Assembly: GCA_963750735.1 (NCBI GenBank)
Contig: CAVVRY010000019.1
Coordinates: 682,001-746,000, forward strand
DNA length: 64,000 bases
Source: JANTGF01 sp963750735
GTDB taxonomy: Bacteria > Bacteroidota > Bacteroidia > Bacteroidales > VadinHA17
Reading direction: 5' to 3'
Of this stretch, positions 18,013 through 27,615 are shown in pieces; within the stretch, counting starts at the first letter, position 1, and each line of letters starts with the position of its first letter. A program made the translations under genes and the position numbers. The notes beneath the pieces are model-generated. The model did not search any database. It was not told the DNA's origin and saw nothing but the letters and a program-made list of their open reading frames with translations.

Positions 18013-19230
18013 CTAAGGCAGCAGAAGTGAACTATCGCCATAACTTAAAAACCTGAAATCATTTTTCAGTGCATAATCGTATACTTTCCTCCAATCCTTT
18101 CCAATAAAGGCAGCCACCAATAATAACAGTGTGCTCCTTGGCATATGGTAATTTGTAATTATCCCCTTAACAATTTTAAATCGATATCCCGGAACAATAA
18201 TTATCCTTGTAATCCCATATATTTTCTCCATATTGTTTTTCTCCATAAATTCCAGGATACCATTTAATGAATCTAAAGCATTCAATTTTGGTTTTAGCTT
18301 GTAGGGAATCCATTGATCTATGAAAAAGTCTTTGGATGATTTTACCTTTCCTTCAGAGATCATTAACCCAAGCCAGTATAAACTTTCCAGCGTTCTCACC
18401 GAGGTTGTCCCAACAGCAATTACTTCTTCAATATTATTAATGAGTTTTATGATTTGACTCCGATCCATATAAAAATGCTCGGGGTGCATTTCATGTGTGT
18501 TTATCAGGTCATCAGTAACTGGTTTGAAAGTCCCAGCACCAACATGCAGGGTCAATTCAAGTTTTTCTATCCTTCTTTTTTTAAGATTATTAAGAATGGA
18601 ATCGGTAAAATGTAATCCGGCGGTTGGTGCAGCCACAGATCCATCATATTTAGCGTAAACTGTTTGATAGTTAAGATTGTCTGAAACTTCGGACTCTCTA
18701 TTTAGATATGGAGGAATTGGTATGGTACCTACAGTTTCAATAATTTCTGAGAAGGAGATGTCATCTCGATCCCATGAGAATTTTATAAGCTGACTTTTGC
18801 TCTTCTGCTTTATTTTTTCAGCCTTTAGAACAAATGAAAAATTATTTACAGTAACATTCATGCTAAGGACATCGGTTTTCCATTTTTTAAGATTTCCAAC
18901 AAGGCATTCCCAGCTAGTTTCATGCTTTGATGCCAATGATAATTCATAGCTGGAGGGAGCATCGGGTTCAAGACAAAATATTTCAATGTTTGCACCAGTT
19001 TCCTTAGTAAATTTGAGTCTTGCATGAATTACTCTGGTGTTGTTAAATACAAGCAAACTGCTTTCAGGTAGATAATTTGAAATTCTATTAAAAACAGTGT
19101 CTGAAATCTCACCATCTTTGTAGATAAGCAATTTTGAATGATCTCGGGTTGGTAAGGGATGTTTGGCGATTCTATTTACAGGAAGCTTGTAAACGTAGTC
19201 TGATATTTTTATATTCTCAAGATCTGTCAT
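18013..19230 (-). CDS. queA: S-adenosylmethionine:tRNA ribosyltransferase-isomerase QueA
   Basis: A 405-residue QueA. Conserved blocks include YKLPVNRIAKHPLPTRDHSKLL near the N-terminus, LLVFNNTRVIHARL, VYAKYDGSVAAPTAGLHFT and LHVGAGTFKPV, AVGTTSVRTLES, and the C-terminal NYHMPRSTLLLLVAAF. It transfers the ribosyl group of SAM to preQ1-modified tRNA to make epoxyqueuosine, a late step of queuosine synthesis. Length is in the Bacteroidota range, somewhat longer than the 356 residues of E. coli QueA. No other queuosine gene is in this window. Confidence 0.95.
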   Translation of the reverse strand: MTDLENIKISDYVYKLPVNRIAKHPLPTRDHSKLLIYKDGEISDTVFNRISNYLPESSLLVFNNTRVIHARLKFTKETGANIEIFCLEPDAPSSYELSLASKHETSWECLVGNLKKWKTDVLSMNVTVNNFSFVLKAEKIKQKSKSQLIKFSWDRDDISFSEIIETVGTIPIPPYLNRESEVSDNLNYQTVYAKYDGSVAAPTAGLHFTDSILNNLKKRRIEKLELTLHVGAGTFKPVTDDLINTHEMHPEHFYMDRSQIIKLINNIEEVIAVGTTSVRTLESLYWLGLMISEGKVKSSKDFFIDQWIPYKLKPKLNALDSLNGILEFMEKNNMEKIYGITRIIIVPGYRFKIVKGIITNYHMPRSTLLLLVAAFIGKDWRKVYDYALKNDFRFLSYGDSSLLLP

Positions 19231-19374
19231 ACTAATAAATTTATACCAGTGACCTCATTTTTTTGAATGGATTGTAAAAATAATCAGAAAAGTCTACAGT
19301 TCTGTGAAAAATGGAATTGGTTTTTGTAATTTCATTGTGGCAAGTAAGTTTGATATTTTAATTAATAATATGCG

Positions 19375-20403
19375 ATGGAAACATTTAATGTGGGTGATAA
19401 GGTAAAGTTTTTGAATGAAGTAGGATCTGGGACAGTGGTGGAGATAATTGATGCTAATATGGTTATGGTAGAATCTTCTGATGGATTCCATATTCCATTT
19501 ATGACCAGGGAGTTAATTCATCAAGGCAGTAGTTTTAAAGAAAATAAAAACCTTATTGAAAAGAAGATTGATTCAAAGGTTTCAGATGAAAGAGAAGATA
19601 ATCTAGTAAAAGAAATATCGAGTTTGCCAGAAAAAGGATTGGAAATTGATAATCAAATATATATTGCAATTGTAAGTACGGCTAATGATGAATCAAATGT
19701 ATTAAATGCTTATTTGTTAAATGTAAGTACCTATAATATCCTATTTCACCTGGCTATTGAAACCACTGATGGATTAAATTCCTGGCAACATGACGATCTT
19801 CTTTCTGAAGAGAAGATCTTTTTAGGGAAATTACCTGTTTTTAATGATTTTGATGATTTAAAAATAGTATGCCAGTTAATTTATTACAAGTCTGATATTT
19901 ATAGGCCTCTTGAACCAGTTAATGCTACACTTAGTTTGAGCAGAAATAAAATTGAATCAGTCAGCTCATTTCAGGAAAGTGAGTATTTTGAGGAAAAAGC
20001 AATCTTACTACCAATTCTTAAGCAGAATCTAATTGAACATAAATACCTGGCTAAGGAGGTAGTCAGTAAGGACGCTTTAAATCCAGATAACATAAGGAAA
20101 AAGGAAGACGTACCTGCTAATCTTGAAGAAGTTGATCTTCATGCTGAAGAGATCGTTGAGAATATTAGTGATTATAGTCCTTTTGAAATATTGGAAATGC
20201 AAATGTCAAGGTTTGATTTTGCATTGGAAACAGCAATCCGTAATAAGCAAAAGAGAATAGTTTTTATCCATGGGGCCGGTGGCGGAAAGCTTAAACATAA
20301 AATCAGGAAAATTTTGGATGAAAAGTATCCAAGGTTGAAATATCAGGATGCTTCTTTTAAAGAATATGGCTATGGAGCAACACTGGTAATACTTAATAGA
20401 TGA
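19375..20403 (+). CDS. DUF2027 protein with C-terminal Smr domain
   Basis: A 342-residue protein. The N-terminus is a small beta domain (VGDKVKFLNEVGSGTVVEII), the middle is a DUF2027 beta-sandwich, and the C-terminal 80 residues form an Smr domain with EVDLHAEEI and the loop IHGAGGGKLKHKIRK. Smr domains are DNA/RNA nickases or nucleic-acid binders in MutS2-like proteins; DUF2027-Smr proteins are widespread in Bacteroidota but their role is not established. The ATG at 19375 gives the canonical METFNVGDKV start. It is transcribed divergently from queA. Confidence 0.85.
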   Translation: METFNVGDKVKFLNEVGSGTVVEIIDANMVMVESSDGFHIPFMTRELIHQGSSFKENKNLIEKKIDSKVSDEREDNLVKEISSLPEKGLEIDNQIYIAIVSTANDESNVLNAYLLNVSTYNILFHLAIETTDGLNSWQHDDLLSEEKIFLGKLPVFNDFDDLKIVCQLIYYKSDIYRPLEPVNATLSLSRNKIESVSSFQESEYFEEKAILLPILKQNLIEHKYLAKEVVSKDALNPDNIRKKEDVPANLEEVDLHAEEIVENISDYSPFEILEMQMSRFDFALETAIRNKQKRIVFIHGAGGGKLKHKIRKILDEKYPRLKYQDASFKEYGYGATLVILNR

Positions 20404-20590
20404 CTTTATTAATCATTGAGAAAAGAGTTTCATTTTTAATACTCTAAAACTCAAATTAATTGAAGAGGATGGATGATTTCTGAAACCAAGGATTGCACTT
20501 GTTTTTATGCATATTTTACATTTTCAATATTGTAACTAATACCAGGCAATTACGTATGCAGATATATATACTAAAAGACGCAAAAACCAA

Positions 20591-20953
20591 ATGAAAAAAG
20601 TCCTTATTATTGATGATGATCAGGATTTTAGAAGGATGTTGTGCTCCAAATTGAAAAAATCAGGGTACGAGGTGGAAGAGGCTGAGGATGGTGTGAAAGG
20701 GATAGAGAAATTTTTGGAAGCACCTGTAAATCTGGTAGTAACAGATATAATTATGCCGGAAAAAGAGGGTATGGAAACTATCCTGGAGCTCAAGAAAATA
20801 GATCCTTCGGTTAAGATAATAGTTGTCTCAGGTGGCGGACGATCTGTTCCTGAAGACTATTTGAGTATTGCGGAATATTTTGGTGCTATAAAAAGTTTTA
20901 GGAAACCTTTTAACCTTGGTGAGTTTGTTAAAACAGTTGACAATCTAATTTAA
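20591..20953 (+). CDS. Stand-alone CheY-like response regulator
   Basis: A 120-residue receiver domain with no output domain. Acidic pocket residues Asp8-Asp10, the phospho-acceptor Asp52 in VVTDIIMPEKEG, Ser80 at the switch position and Lys105 in FRKPF are all present, so it should be phosphorylated. No histidine kinase gene is adjacent, so its partner is elsewhere. It probably acts through protein-protein interaction. It is preceded by 187 bp without a gene and followed by the rnpB region. Confidence 0.9.
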   Translation: MKKVLIIDDDQDFRRMLCSKLKKSGYEVEEAEDGVKGIEKFLEAPVNLVVTDIIMPEKEGMETILELKKIDPSVKIIVVSGGGRSVPEDYLSIAEYFGAIKSFRKPFNLGEFVKTVDNLI

Positions 20954-21115
20954 TTTCCTCCCTGACTAGCTGCGGACCACTATTGACTTAGATGCTAAAA
21001 TATTTTTTAGCTATTTTCCAATCTTGGTCAGTTTTACTTTCCTTATTTTTTGAACAATAATTTTAGTTATCAGTAGTTTATTTGGTTCATTGATAGTCAT
21101 TTGGGCAGAATTTGC

Positions 21116-21123
21116 TATTTTTG
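21116..21123 (+). promoter_or_regulatory. -7 promoter element of rnpB
   Basis: TATTTTTG matches TAnnTTTG and ends 6 bp before the predicted first base of the RNase P RNA, which is the expected distance to the transcription start. A TTG at 21090-21092 could serve as the -33 element, though its spacing is slightly long. Confidence 0.5.
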
Positions 21124-21128
21124 TACCA

Positions 21129-21529
21129 CAGTAAACTGTTCTATCGCCGTGTTAATCTGATTATTCAGATGCAAGGAGGAAAGTCCGGACAGCATAGAGT
21201 AACATACTTCTTAACTGGAAGATACCTGTGAGGGTATAGTATCGGAGCAGAGAATTACCGCCCCAGGCTTGGCTTGGAGTAAGGGTGAAAAGGTGGGGTA
21301 AGAGCCTACCGGTCCTGATGGTGACATTGGGAGCCGTTCGACTTATGGGCTGAAAGACCATGTATACCGGTATCCTGATTTATCAGGTAAAAGCTACTCG
21401 CTTTATTGCCGGGGGGTAGGTCGATATAGTTTGATAGTGATATCAAACATAGATAAATGATAGATGATTTGTAATGAAAATTTAATTATAGCCATTGCAA
21501 ATGACAGAATCCGGCTTACAGGTTTACTG
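21129..21529 (+). ncRNA. rnpB: RNase P RNA, bacterial class A
   Basis: The catalytic RNA of RNase P, which removes 5' leaders from pre-tRNAs. The conserved core is clear: GAGGAAAGTCCGGACA at 21176-21191, the AGGGTGAAAAGGTGGGGTAAGAGCC region around 21284-21307 (in pieces), and ACAGAATCCGGCTTACA near the 3' end. The ends are set by helix P1: AGTAAACTG at 21130-21138 pairs with CAGGTTTACT at 21519-21528 with one bulged G. At about 400 nt the length is typical. A terminator follows immediately, and no protein gene overlaps it credibly. Confidence 0.95.
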
Positions 21530-21534
21530 TTAAA

Positions 21535-21569
21535 ACACAAAAGGCCATCTCTGATGGCCTTTTGTGTTT
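21535..21569 (+). terminator. Terminator of rnpB
   Basis: A perfect 15-bp stem (ACACAAAAGGCCATC with its exact complement) closes on a three-base TCT loop. It begins 6 bp after the RNase P RNA. The T-rich lower stem and following TTC supply the U-tract. It is close enough to the minus-strand gene ending at 21586 to act in both directions. Confidence 0.85.
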
Positions 21570-21585
21570 CTATAACTTGAAATCT

Positions 21586-22501
21586 CTATTCAGTTAAAGT
21601 TTTCATAAAGTCCTCAATTTCACCAGGTGTTTTCATTATTTTAGTGAATGTACCCATTGTGAGATCAGGCCAGTGCATAGCAATTCTAAATCGTCCATGC
21701 AACATGCTAGCGTTGTTTCCTTGCAATATCAACTCATAGGGCATGGCAGCAATATTTGCCTCACCAATAATTGGGAGGAATTTTGGTTCACCTATTTCTG
21801 CATCATATAATCCTATTCCGATAGACAGCAATTTGCTTATCTGCATCTACCATTTCGTAAACTTTTATACAGCTACCAGTTTCCTCTTCTATTCTTGTAC
21901 GGATAATTTCCAATCCTTCATTAAAAGAACTGAACATTTTAAGCTCAACTGGCTTGTCAAAACCTGGCATACCAATCATATATTGATATTTAACCAGTTT
22001 CTTCTCCTTAACTGATCCTGCAAAGGGTTCAAAGTCAGCTCCAACAGATTGCATGGCTTTCCTGGCCTCTTCAGAAATATCAAGAAGGTCTGTATAATCA
22101 GGAATATTTTCTCTGAGATATCCATAAAACAGGTATACCGGGTTAAGCATACTGACTACAATTTGAGATTCAGCTTTCACGAGTCCTATCTTAAGTGCAG
22201 CAGCCAAAGCTCCACGGTCTTTAACACCAAAACATATCTTTTTTAGATCGTCCCGGGTATAGACTATCACCTTTAATTCATCTTTATTTTCCGGGTTATA
22301 CTCCCCAATGATTTTGAATCCCTTGGACTCTAATGAAGATTTAATCTTTTCTGTGACATCATCCATTGATTCTGTAAGGGAAGCCACCCTGAAATAAGCT
22401 GGGATCTCCTGGCCGCTTAGCAAGAATGGTATAAACAGAAAAACAAAAACAACTTTGATAATGATCGAAGATTTTAACATAATTAGAATTATTTTATTCA
22501 A
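21586..22501 (-). pseudogene. Exported protein of unknown function, one apparent frameshift
   Basis: Two overlapping reading frames make one protein of about 305 residues. The first part has a signal peptide (VVFVFLFIPFLLSGQ) and reads to DADKQIAV near 21815. The sequence then continues in another frame as GIGLYDAEIGEPKFLPIIGE. The total of 916 nt is one base more than a multiple of three. Segments such as SLESKGFKIIGEYNPEN and MPYELILQGNN resemble DUF302-like proteins, but I am not sure of the family. It lies 1 bp downstream of the BNR-repeat protein, so the two are probably co-transcribed. Sequence error or real inactivation are both possible. Confidence 0.7.
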
Positions 22502-22502
22502 A

Positions 22503-25500
22503 TTAATTACTTGACTCCTGGAATTCCTCCCGGGTCTTTACGCTTATAGCTTTTTTCCCTTGTTTGGTAATGGTTTTATTCAGTTTTGGAAGCTGGTTAT
22601 CAAGAACTTCATTGACTTTATTTTCCCATTTGACAACCTCTTTTTCAAGCGCATTTAAACCATCAATCTGAGACTCAGTGGGGCGTCCACCATAAAGAAT
22701 GGTTGTTGCATAGAGAAAGGAAATCTTTCCTCGTAGCTTTTCTTCCCCGGTAATACCGCCCATTTTAGTTTCCACCATTTCCTTGTGGTAACCATCTAAT
22801 TCATTAGCAAGTGTCTCTAGTTTCTTTTTGGAAGAACCACTTATTGATTTTGACAATTCCCTTGCCTGTGCGGCAACTTCTGTGGCTTTCGAATCAGCAT
22901 AAGCCAAATCTTCAAGTAAACGATACCCCAGGTTCACAGTTTTAAGTTTCAATTCCCTGTCTTCTTTAGAATATGGAGAATCAGGATCAAGTATAAGAGT
23001 TACATTCCCTTCAAATGTTTCTTTCCCCTTAATAAGTTTTACTGTATAAGTGCCGGGATCATAAAAAGGGCCAAACATAGCAAACTGCGCCATGGAAGGT
23101 GAGGAAGGAACCTTTGGTGGTTTCTTCATTAAAGTCCATGGCACCCGGTTTAAACCTTTTCTTTTTCCAGCAGGCAATTTTACCATAAAATTACCTTTGT
23201 CATCAAAAATTTCTATGTGCATGTTGCCAAAAACATGCCTTTTCTTTAGATAATAAGTAATCATAGCTGCATCAGGAGGATTTTTACCAATAAATTCATC
23301 GTCTCCACTATAACTGCCGCTTATTTGAACATTACCAATAATTGATGGGCTTGTTTTAAGAAATGCCACGTCCTGGTTAAGTATTTCCGGTGTCAATTGA
23401 CGTAAACTGGTAATATCATCAACAATTAAAATGCCCCTCCCGTGCGTTCCTAGAACAAGGTCATTTTCTCTTGGATGGATTACAACTTCACGAACAGATA
23501 CTTTCGGAATATTACCTTCCATCCTTACCCATGAGTAGCCATCAGTAAAGGATGCAAACAAACCAAATTCAGTACCCAGAAAGAGTAATGATGGGTTTAC
23601 AATATCCTGAACTATAGTATGGCAATAGCCTTCAATATTATCATCAATCAGGGCTTTCCAGCTTTGTCCATAATCTGTTGTTTTGTAAACGTAAGGCTTT
23701 TTATCTCCACTACGATGTCCATCAAATGTAACATAAGCTGTCCCAGCATCAAATGTGCTTGTATAAACATATGAACACCAAGTATTTTGTGGTAAGCTAT
23801 CAATGTTAGTGATAACATTTGTCCAGGTTTTACCCTCATCTTTTGTTACCTGAAGATTTCCGTCATCGGTACCCACCCAGATTACTTTAGGATCTTTTGG
23901 AGACTCTGAAATAGTTACAATTGAGCAATGGTTTTCAGCTGAGGAGTTATCAAGAGTTAAGCCACCCGTTTCATATTGTTTTTGTTTTTCAGGGTCATTG
24001 GTTGTAAGATCAGGTGATATTCTCTTCCAGCTATCGCCTTTGTCAAGTGATTGGAATATATACTGAGCACCAACATACATCGCATCACGGGTGGGACTCA
24101 ATTCAATAGCAGCATTCCAATTGTATCTCAAATCATCTGCTTCAGAATCAGGAAACGGTTTGATTAGTTTAATTTCTTCTGATTTTTTATAAAATCTAAA
24201 AAACTCTCCACCCTGAAACTGCCAGTAAATAATATTATTATCAGTTCTATCAGGGATCATCGAAAATCCATCTCCAAATCCGGCACTTTTCCAATCAGAA
24301 TTAGTTATTCCTCCAGATTTTTCTGAAGGCCCATACCAGGAGCCATTATCCTGCAATCCACCATATACATTGTATGGTTTTTCCATATCTACACTTACAT
24401 GATAGAATTGGGAAACGGGTAAATTTCTCAAAATACTCCAGCTACTGCCTTTATCTTGCGATACAAAAACTCCACCATCTGAACCCATGTAAAGTAAATT
24501 ATTATCCCTTTTACTTATCCATAGTGCGTGCATGTCTGGGTGAACCTTTCCTCCAGCTACATAGGCTACGCTAAAGTTTTTACCGCCATTTTTACTGACA
24601 TTAAGATCGAAGCTAGGTTTATAGACACGGTTTGTATCAACCGGATCAGCCATAATATTCGAAAAATAAAATGGACGTTCCTTGGCAGGAATAGTATTGT
24701 TTACCTCCATCCAGCTTTGTCCATAATCATCTGACCGGTATAATGCTGATTTTTCTGATTCAACAACTGCATAAACCATGTTTGGGGTGACTGGAGAAAC
24801 GGAAACGGCAATTCTTCCCAAAATTCCTTTAGGTAGGCCATTTCTTAGCTCTTCCCATGTTTTACCGCCATCTGTAGTCTTAAACAATCCTGAACCTTTA
24901 CCACCTGATCTGAATGTCCAGGGCTGCCTGCGGAAATCCCACATGGTAGCGTAAAGTACTATCAGGATTTTCCGGATCTATGGAGATATCTGAGCAACCA
25001 GTATTTTCATCGACATATAATATTCTTTCCCAGGATGTTCCACCATCAGTTGTCTTATAAAGACCCCTTTCCTCATTTGCATTCCATAAATGCCCCAATG
25101 CAGCAACATATACAGTATCAGGGTGATTAGGGTGAATGACAATCCTTCCTATACGTTCTGTATTTTCCAGTCCCATTTTCTTCCAGGAATCACCACCATC
25201 AGTAGTTTTGTATACACCATCACCTACAGAAACACTATTCCTCGGCCAGGGTTCACCAGTGCCAACCCAAACGGTATCAGGGTGATTTTGGTCTATTTTA
25301 ATGGCTCCAATTGATTGGGTGTATTTGTCAAAAACAGGTTTGAATTTAACGCCCCCATTGGTACTTTTCCATACTCCACCTCCTGCAGTACCTACATATA
25401 AGAGTACTGGTCGTGAATCCACAGCATCTAATGCGGCAATTCTACCACTCATTGTGGCTGGGCCAATATGTCTTGCCTTATAAGCGCTTATAGTAGATGG

Positions 25501-25611
25501 CTGAAGGGAAATGCTATTCTGAGCAAATAAATCACTAACCTGAACAAGTCCTATCAGCAGGACCAGGAAACTAACTCTCAATACAAGTTCTTTTCGATTA
25601 ATTATTCCCAT
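22503..25611 (-). pseudogene. Secreted BNR/VPS10-type beta-propeller protein, one apparent frameshift
   Basis: A protein of about 1035 residues read in two frames. The N-terminal 230 residues have a signal peptide (ending LFAQ) and repeats such as GVWKSTNGGVKF, GVYKTTDGGDSWKKM and GLYKTTDGGTSWERI, the Asp-box/BNR motif of sortilin-like propellers. Near 24945-24955 the frame shifts: DPENPD should continue as VLYATMWDFRRQPW, which one extra A in the read prevents. The remaining frame has further Asp-boxes, then a Fn3-like and alpha-helical C-terminus. Total length of 3109 nt is a net +1. Such proteins are common exported Bacteroidota proteins of unclear function, sometimes called VPS10 or glycosyl-hydrolase-like. 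Confidence 0.85.
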
Positions 25612-25682
25612 AGTGTATTAATTTTAAAACTGAATAAATTAAAAATATTTATATGATTTTAGAATAAATTTCAAATAGAAAA

Positions 25683-25703
25683 TCCAGGGAATTGTACCCT
25701 GGA
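25683..25703 (-). terminator. Weak hairpin terminator candidate
   Basis: TCCAGGG pairs with CCCTGGA around a seven-base loop, followed on the minus strand by TTTTCTATTT. It lies 32 bp after the stop of the LolA-like gene and before the BNR-protein gene. The U-tract is imperfect. Confidence 0.45.
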
Positions 25704-25734
25704 AAGTCTAATATACAGCAATTTGAGTTATTTG

Positions 25735-26457
25735 TTAATTTTGGGGCTTTGCAAAGAAAACATCTTCCAACTTTTCGTCAAACTCAACATTGTCCATTTC
25801 TATCTCAACCATGGTCTGACCATTCGCGCCTGATGAAATACTGAATGGGAATGCAATTCCGTCAATCATTTGATAATTACTTAAGAGGCTTTCTGATTCA
25901 ACTTCAGTTCCCTGAATCATTCTTTTAGATGTTGTTTTTATAATTACAAAGGTTTCTGAGTCCATAAAATAATAGGTAATGTCATTTTCTTTGTCGGTTA
26001 ATTTTAGCTTATAAACTTCAGTACCTTCAAAATCTTCAGTCCCGACCAGTTCAAGTTTTGAGCCTTTCTTTTCATACTCGTAAAAATCACCATCCATATC
26101 GGCTTGTTTCTTCATGTCTTTAATTTGATCCGGACTCATATCCTGTGGGTCCATTGTTCCCATCATTGGATTTATGTACCATCCAATTTCGCCGTCAAAA
26201 GCCTGAACTATCTTTTGTCCCTGAACGGTAATATCCATACGGAATTTCAATGGTCGTGACGTATACATATTGAAAGGTAATTCCATTCCGCCTTGAATAA
26301 CTTTACCTGAAAAGCTTAAAGTTTTAAGTTTTACCAATTTATCCTGTCCAACAGCGTCAAAATGATTTTTTAGAATTTTATCAAGGTCCTGGCCTTGAGC
26401 AAAAAATAGTACAGACATTAAAATGAGTCCTGTAAGTGTAGCAAAAAGTTTTTTCAT
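25735..26457 (-). CDS. Outer-membrane lipoprotein-sorting-like (LolA-fold) exported protein
   Basis: A 240-residue protein with a clear signal peptide (LTGLILMSVLFFAQG). The mature part has the open beta-barrel pattern of LolA/LolB-like proteins: LKTLSFSGKVIQGGMELPF, SRPLKFRMDITVQGQKIVQAF, then ESESLLSNYQMIDGIAFPF near the end. Many Bacteroidota genes annotated as outer-membrane lipoprotein-sorting protein share this pattern, but a true chaperone role is not shown. It stands alone on the minus strand, with 205 bp to kdsA downstream of... the next minus-strand start region and a hairpin after its stop. Confidence 0.75.
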   Translation of the reverse strand: MKKLFATLTGLILMSVLFFAQGQDLDKILKNHFDAVGQDKLVKLKTLSFSGKVIQGGMELPFNMYTSRPLKFRMDITVQGQKIVQAFDGEIGWYINPMMGTMDPQDMSPDQIKDMKKQADMDGDFYEYEKKGSKLELVGTEDFEGTEVYKLKLTDKENDITYYFMDSETFVIIKTTSKRMIQGTEVESESLLSNYQMIDGIAFPFSISSGANGQTMVEIEMDNVEFDEKLEDVFFAKPQN

Positions 26458-26662
26458 AGTTTGAAAGTTAATTTGAAATTTGTTGAATTTTAATGGTTAA
26501 ATGATCTGAAATCATATGACTCCAAATGTAGAAAAAAAATGTAAATTTTTAACTTTAATAAAAACATTTGTTTAGCAGTAATTTAATATTCAGCAATTAG
26601 ATATACACTGCTTTAATCGAAAATAGTTTATGGTTAATTTCAATAGCTAACTGAAAGAATCT

Positions 26663-27497
26663 CTATAAGCTGCTTATGGCATTCCTCAGGGTAGCGAGAT
26701 TCTTTACCAGGTTTTCAAAATCATTCAGAGGTATCATGTTTTCTCCATCTGAAAGAGCACTTGATGGGTCAGGGTGTGTTTCAGCAAATATTCCATCAAC
26801 TCCAACGGCTATGCCAGCTCTGGCGATAGTTTCTATTAATTGAGGTTTGCCACCTGTAATGCCTGAAGCCTGGTTGGGCTGTTGCAGGGAATGGGTAATG
26901 TCGAGAACTACTGGAAAACCAAATTGTTGCATTTCAATTAATCCACGATAATCAACAATTATGTCGGAATATCCAAACATGGTTCCTCGATCAGTAAGGA
27001 TGATTTTTTCATTTCCTGAGTCAATTACCTTTTGAGCTGCAAATTTCATCGCTCCTGGTGAAAGGAACTGTCCTTTCTTTATATTGATTACCTTATTGGT
27101 TTTAGCGGCTGCAACTAATAGGTCAGTCTGTCGGGATAAGAATGCAGGTATTTGCAGAACATCGACAAATTCTGCGGCCAAATTCGCCTCATCCACAGAG
27201 TGAATATCGGTTAGAACAGGGACATCAAAGTATTTTTTTACTTTTGATAGTATTGTTAATGCCTTTTCATCCCCAATTCCGGTAAAGGAATCAAGCCTTG
27301 AACGATTGGCTTTCTTATATGAGGCTTTGAAAATGTAAGGTATTGAGAATTTATTGGTGATTCTGACCAATTCTTCAGCAGTTTGCATACAAATTATCTT
27401 CGCTTTCAACTGCACAGGGACCTGCGATAAGGAAAAAATTGTTGGATTCCAGATTTCTTATATTCGGAATGGAGGATAAAACTTCTTCAAATTTCAT
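26663..27497 (-). pseudogene. kdsA: KdsA, 3-deoxy-8-phosphooctulonate synthase, apparent frameshift near the N-terminus
   Basis: KdsA joins phosphoenolpyruvate and arabinose 5-phosphate to make Kdo-8-phosphate for LPS. The start is ATG at 27497 (MKFEEVLSSIPNI), and the family motif FFLIAGPCAVESED follows. The frame then breaks in an AATTTG stretch near 27390. In a second frame the enzyme continues MQTAEELVRITNKFSIPYIF, then KASYKKANRSRLDSF, TDIHSVDEA, IPAFLSRQTDLL and DITHSLQQPN to the stop. The 835 nt equal 278 codons plus one base, the normal length with a single extra T. Since kdsA is usually essential, a consensus error is the most likely cause. Confidence 0.88.
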
Positions 27498-27615
27498 TTC
27501 TAAATATATTTAATAGAATAATGGATTTAATTCATTTACCTACCCTAAAATGGAAATAGAGTTTCTTCCTAAAGAATAGGTAGAAAATACGAATGTAAGA
27601 AATTGTGGGAAAAGG

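Noticed and set aside
21161..21361. Minus-strand reading frame of 66 codons
   Set aside because: It lies inside the RNase P RNA gene, whose conserved core and P1 helix explain the sequence.
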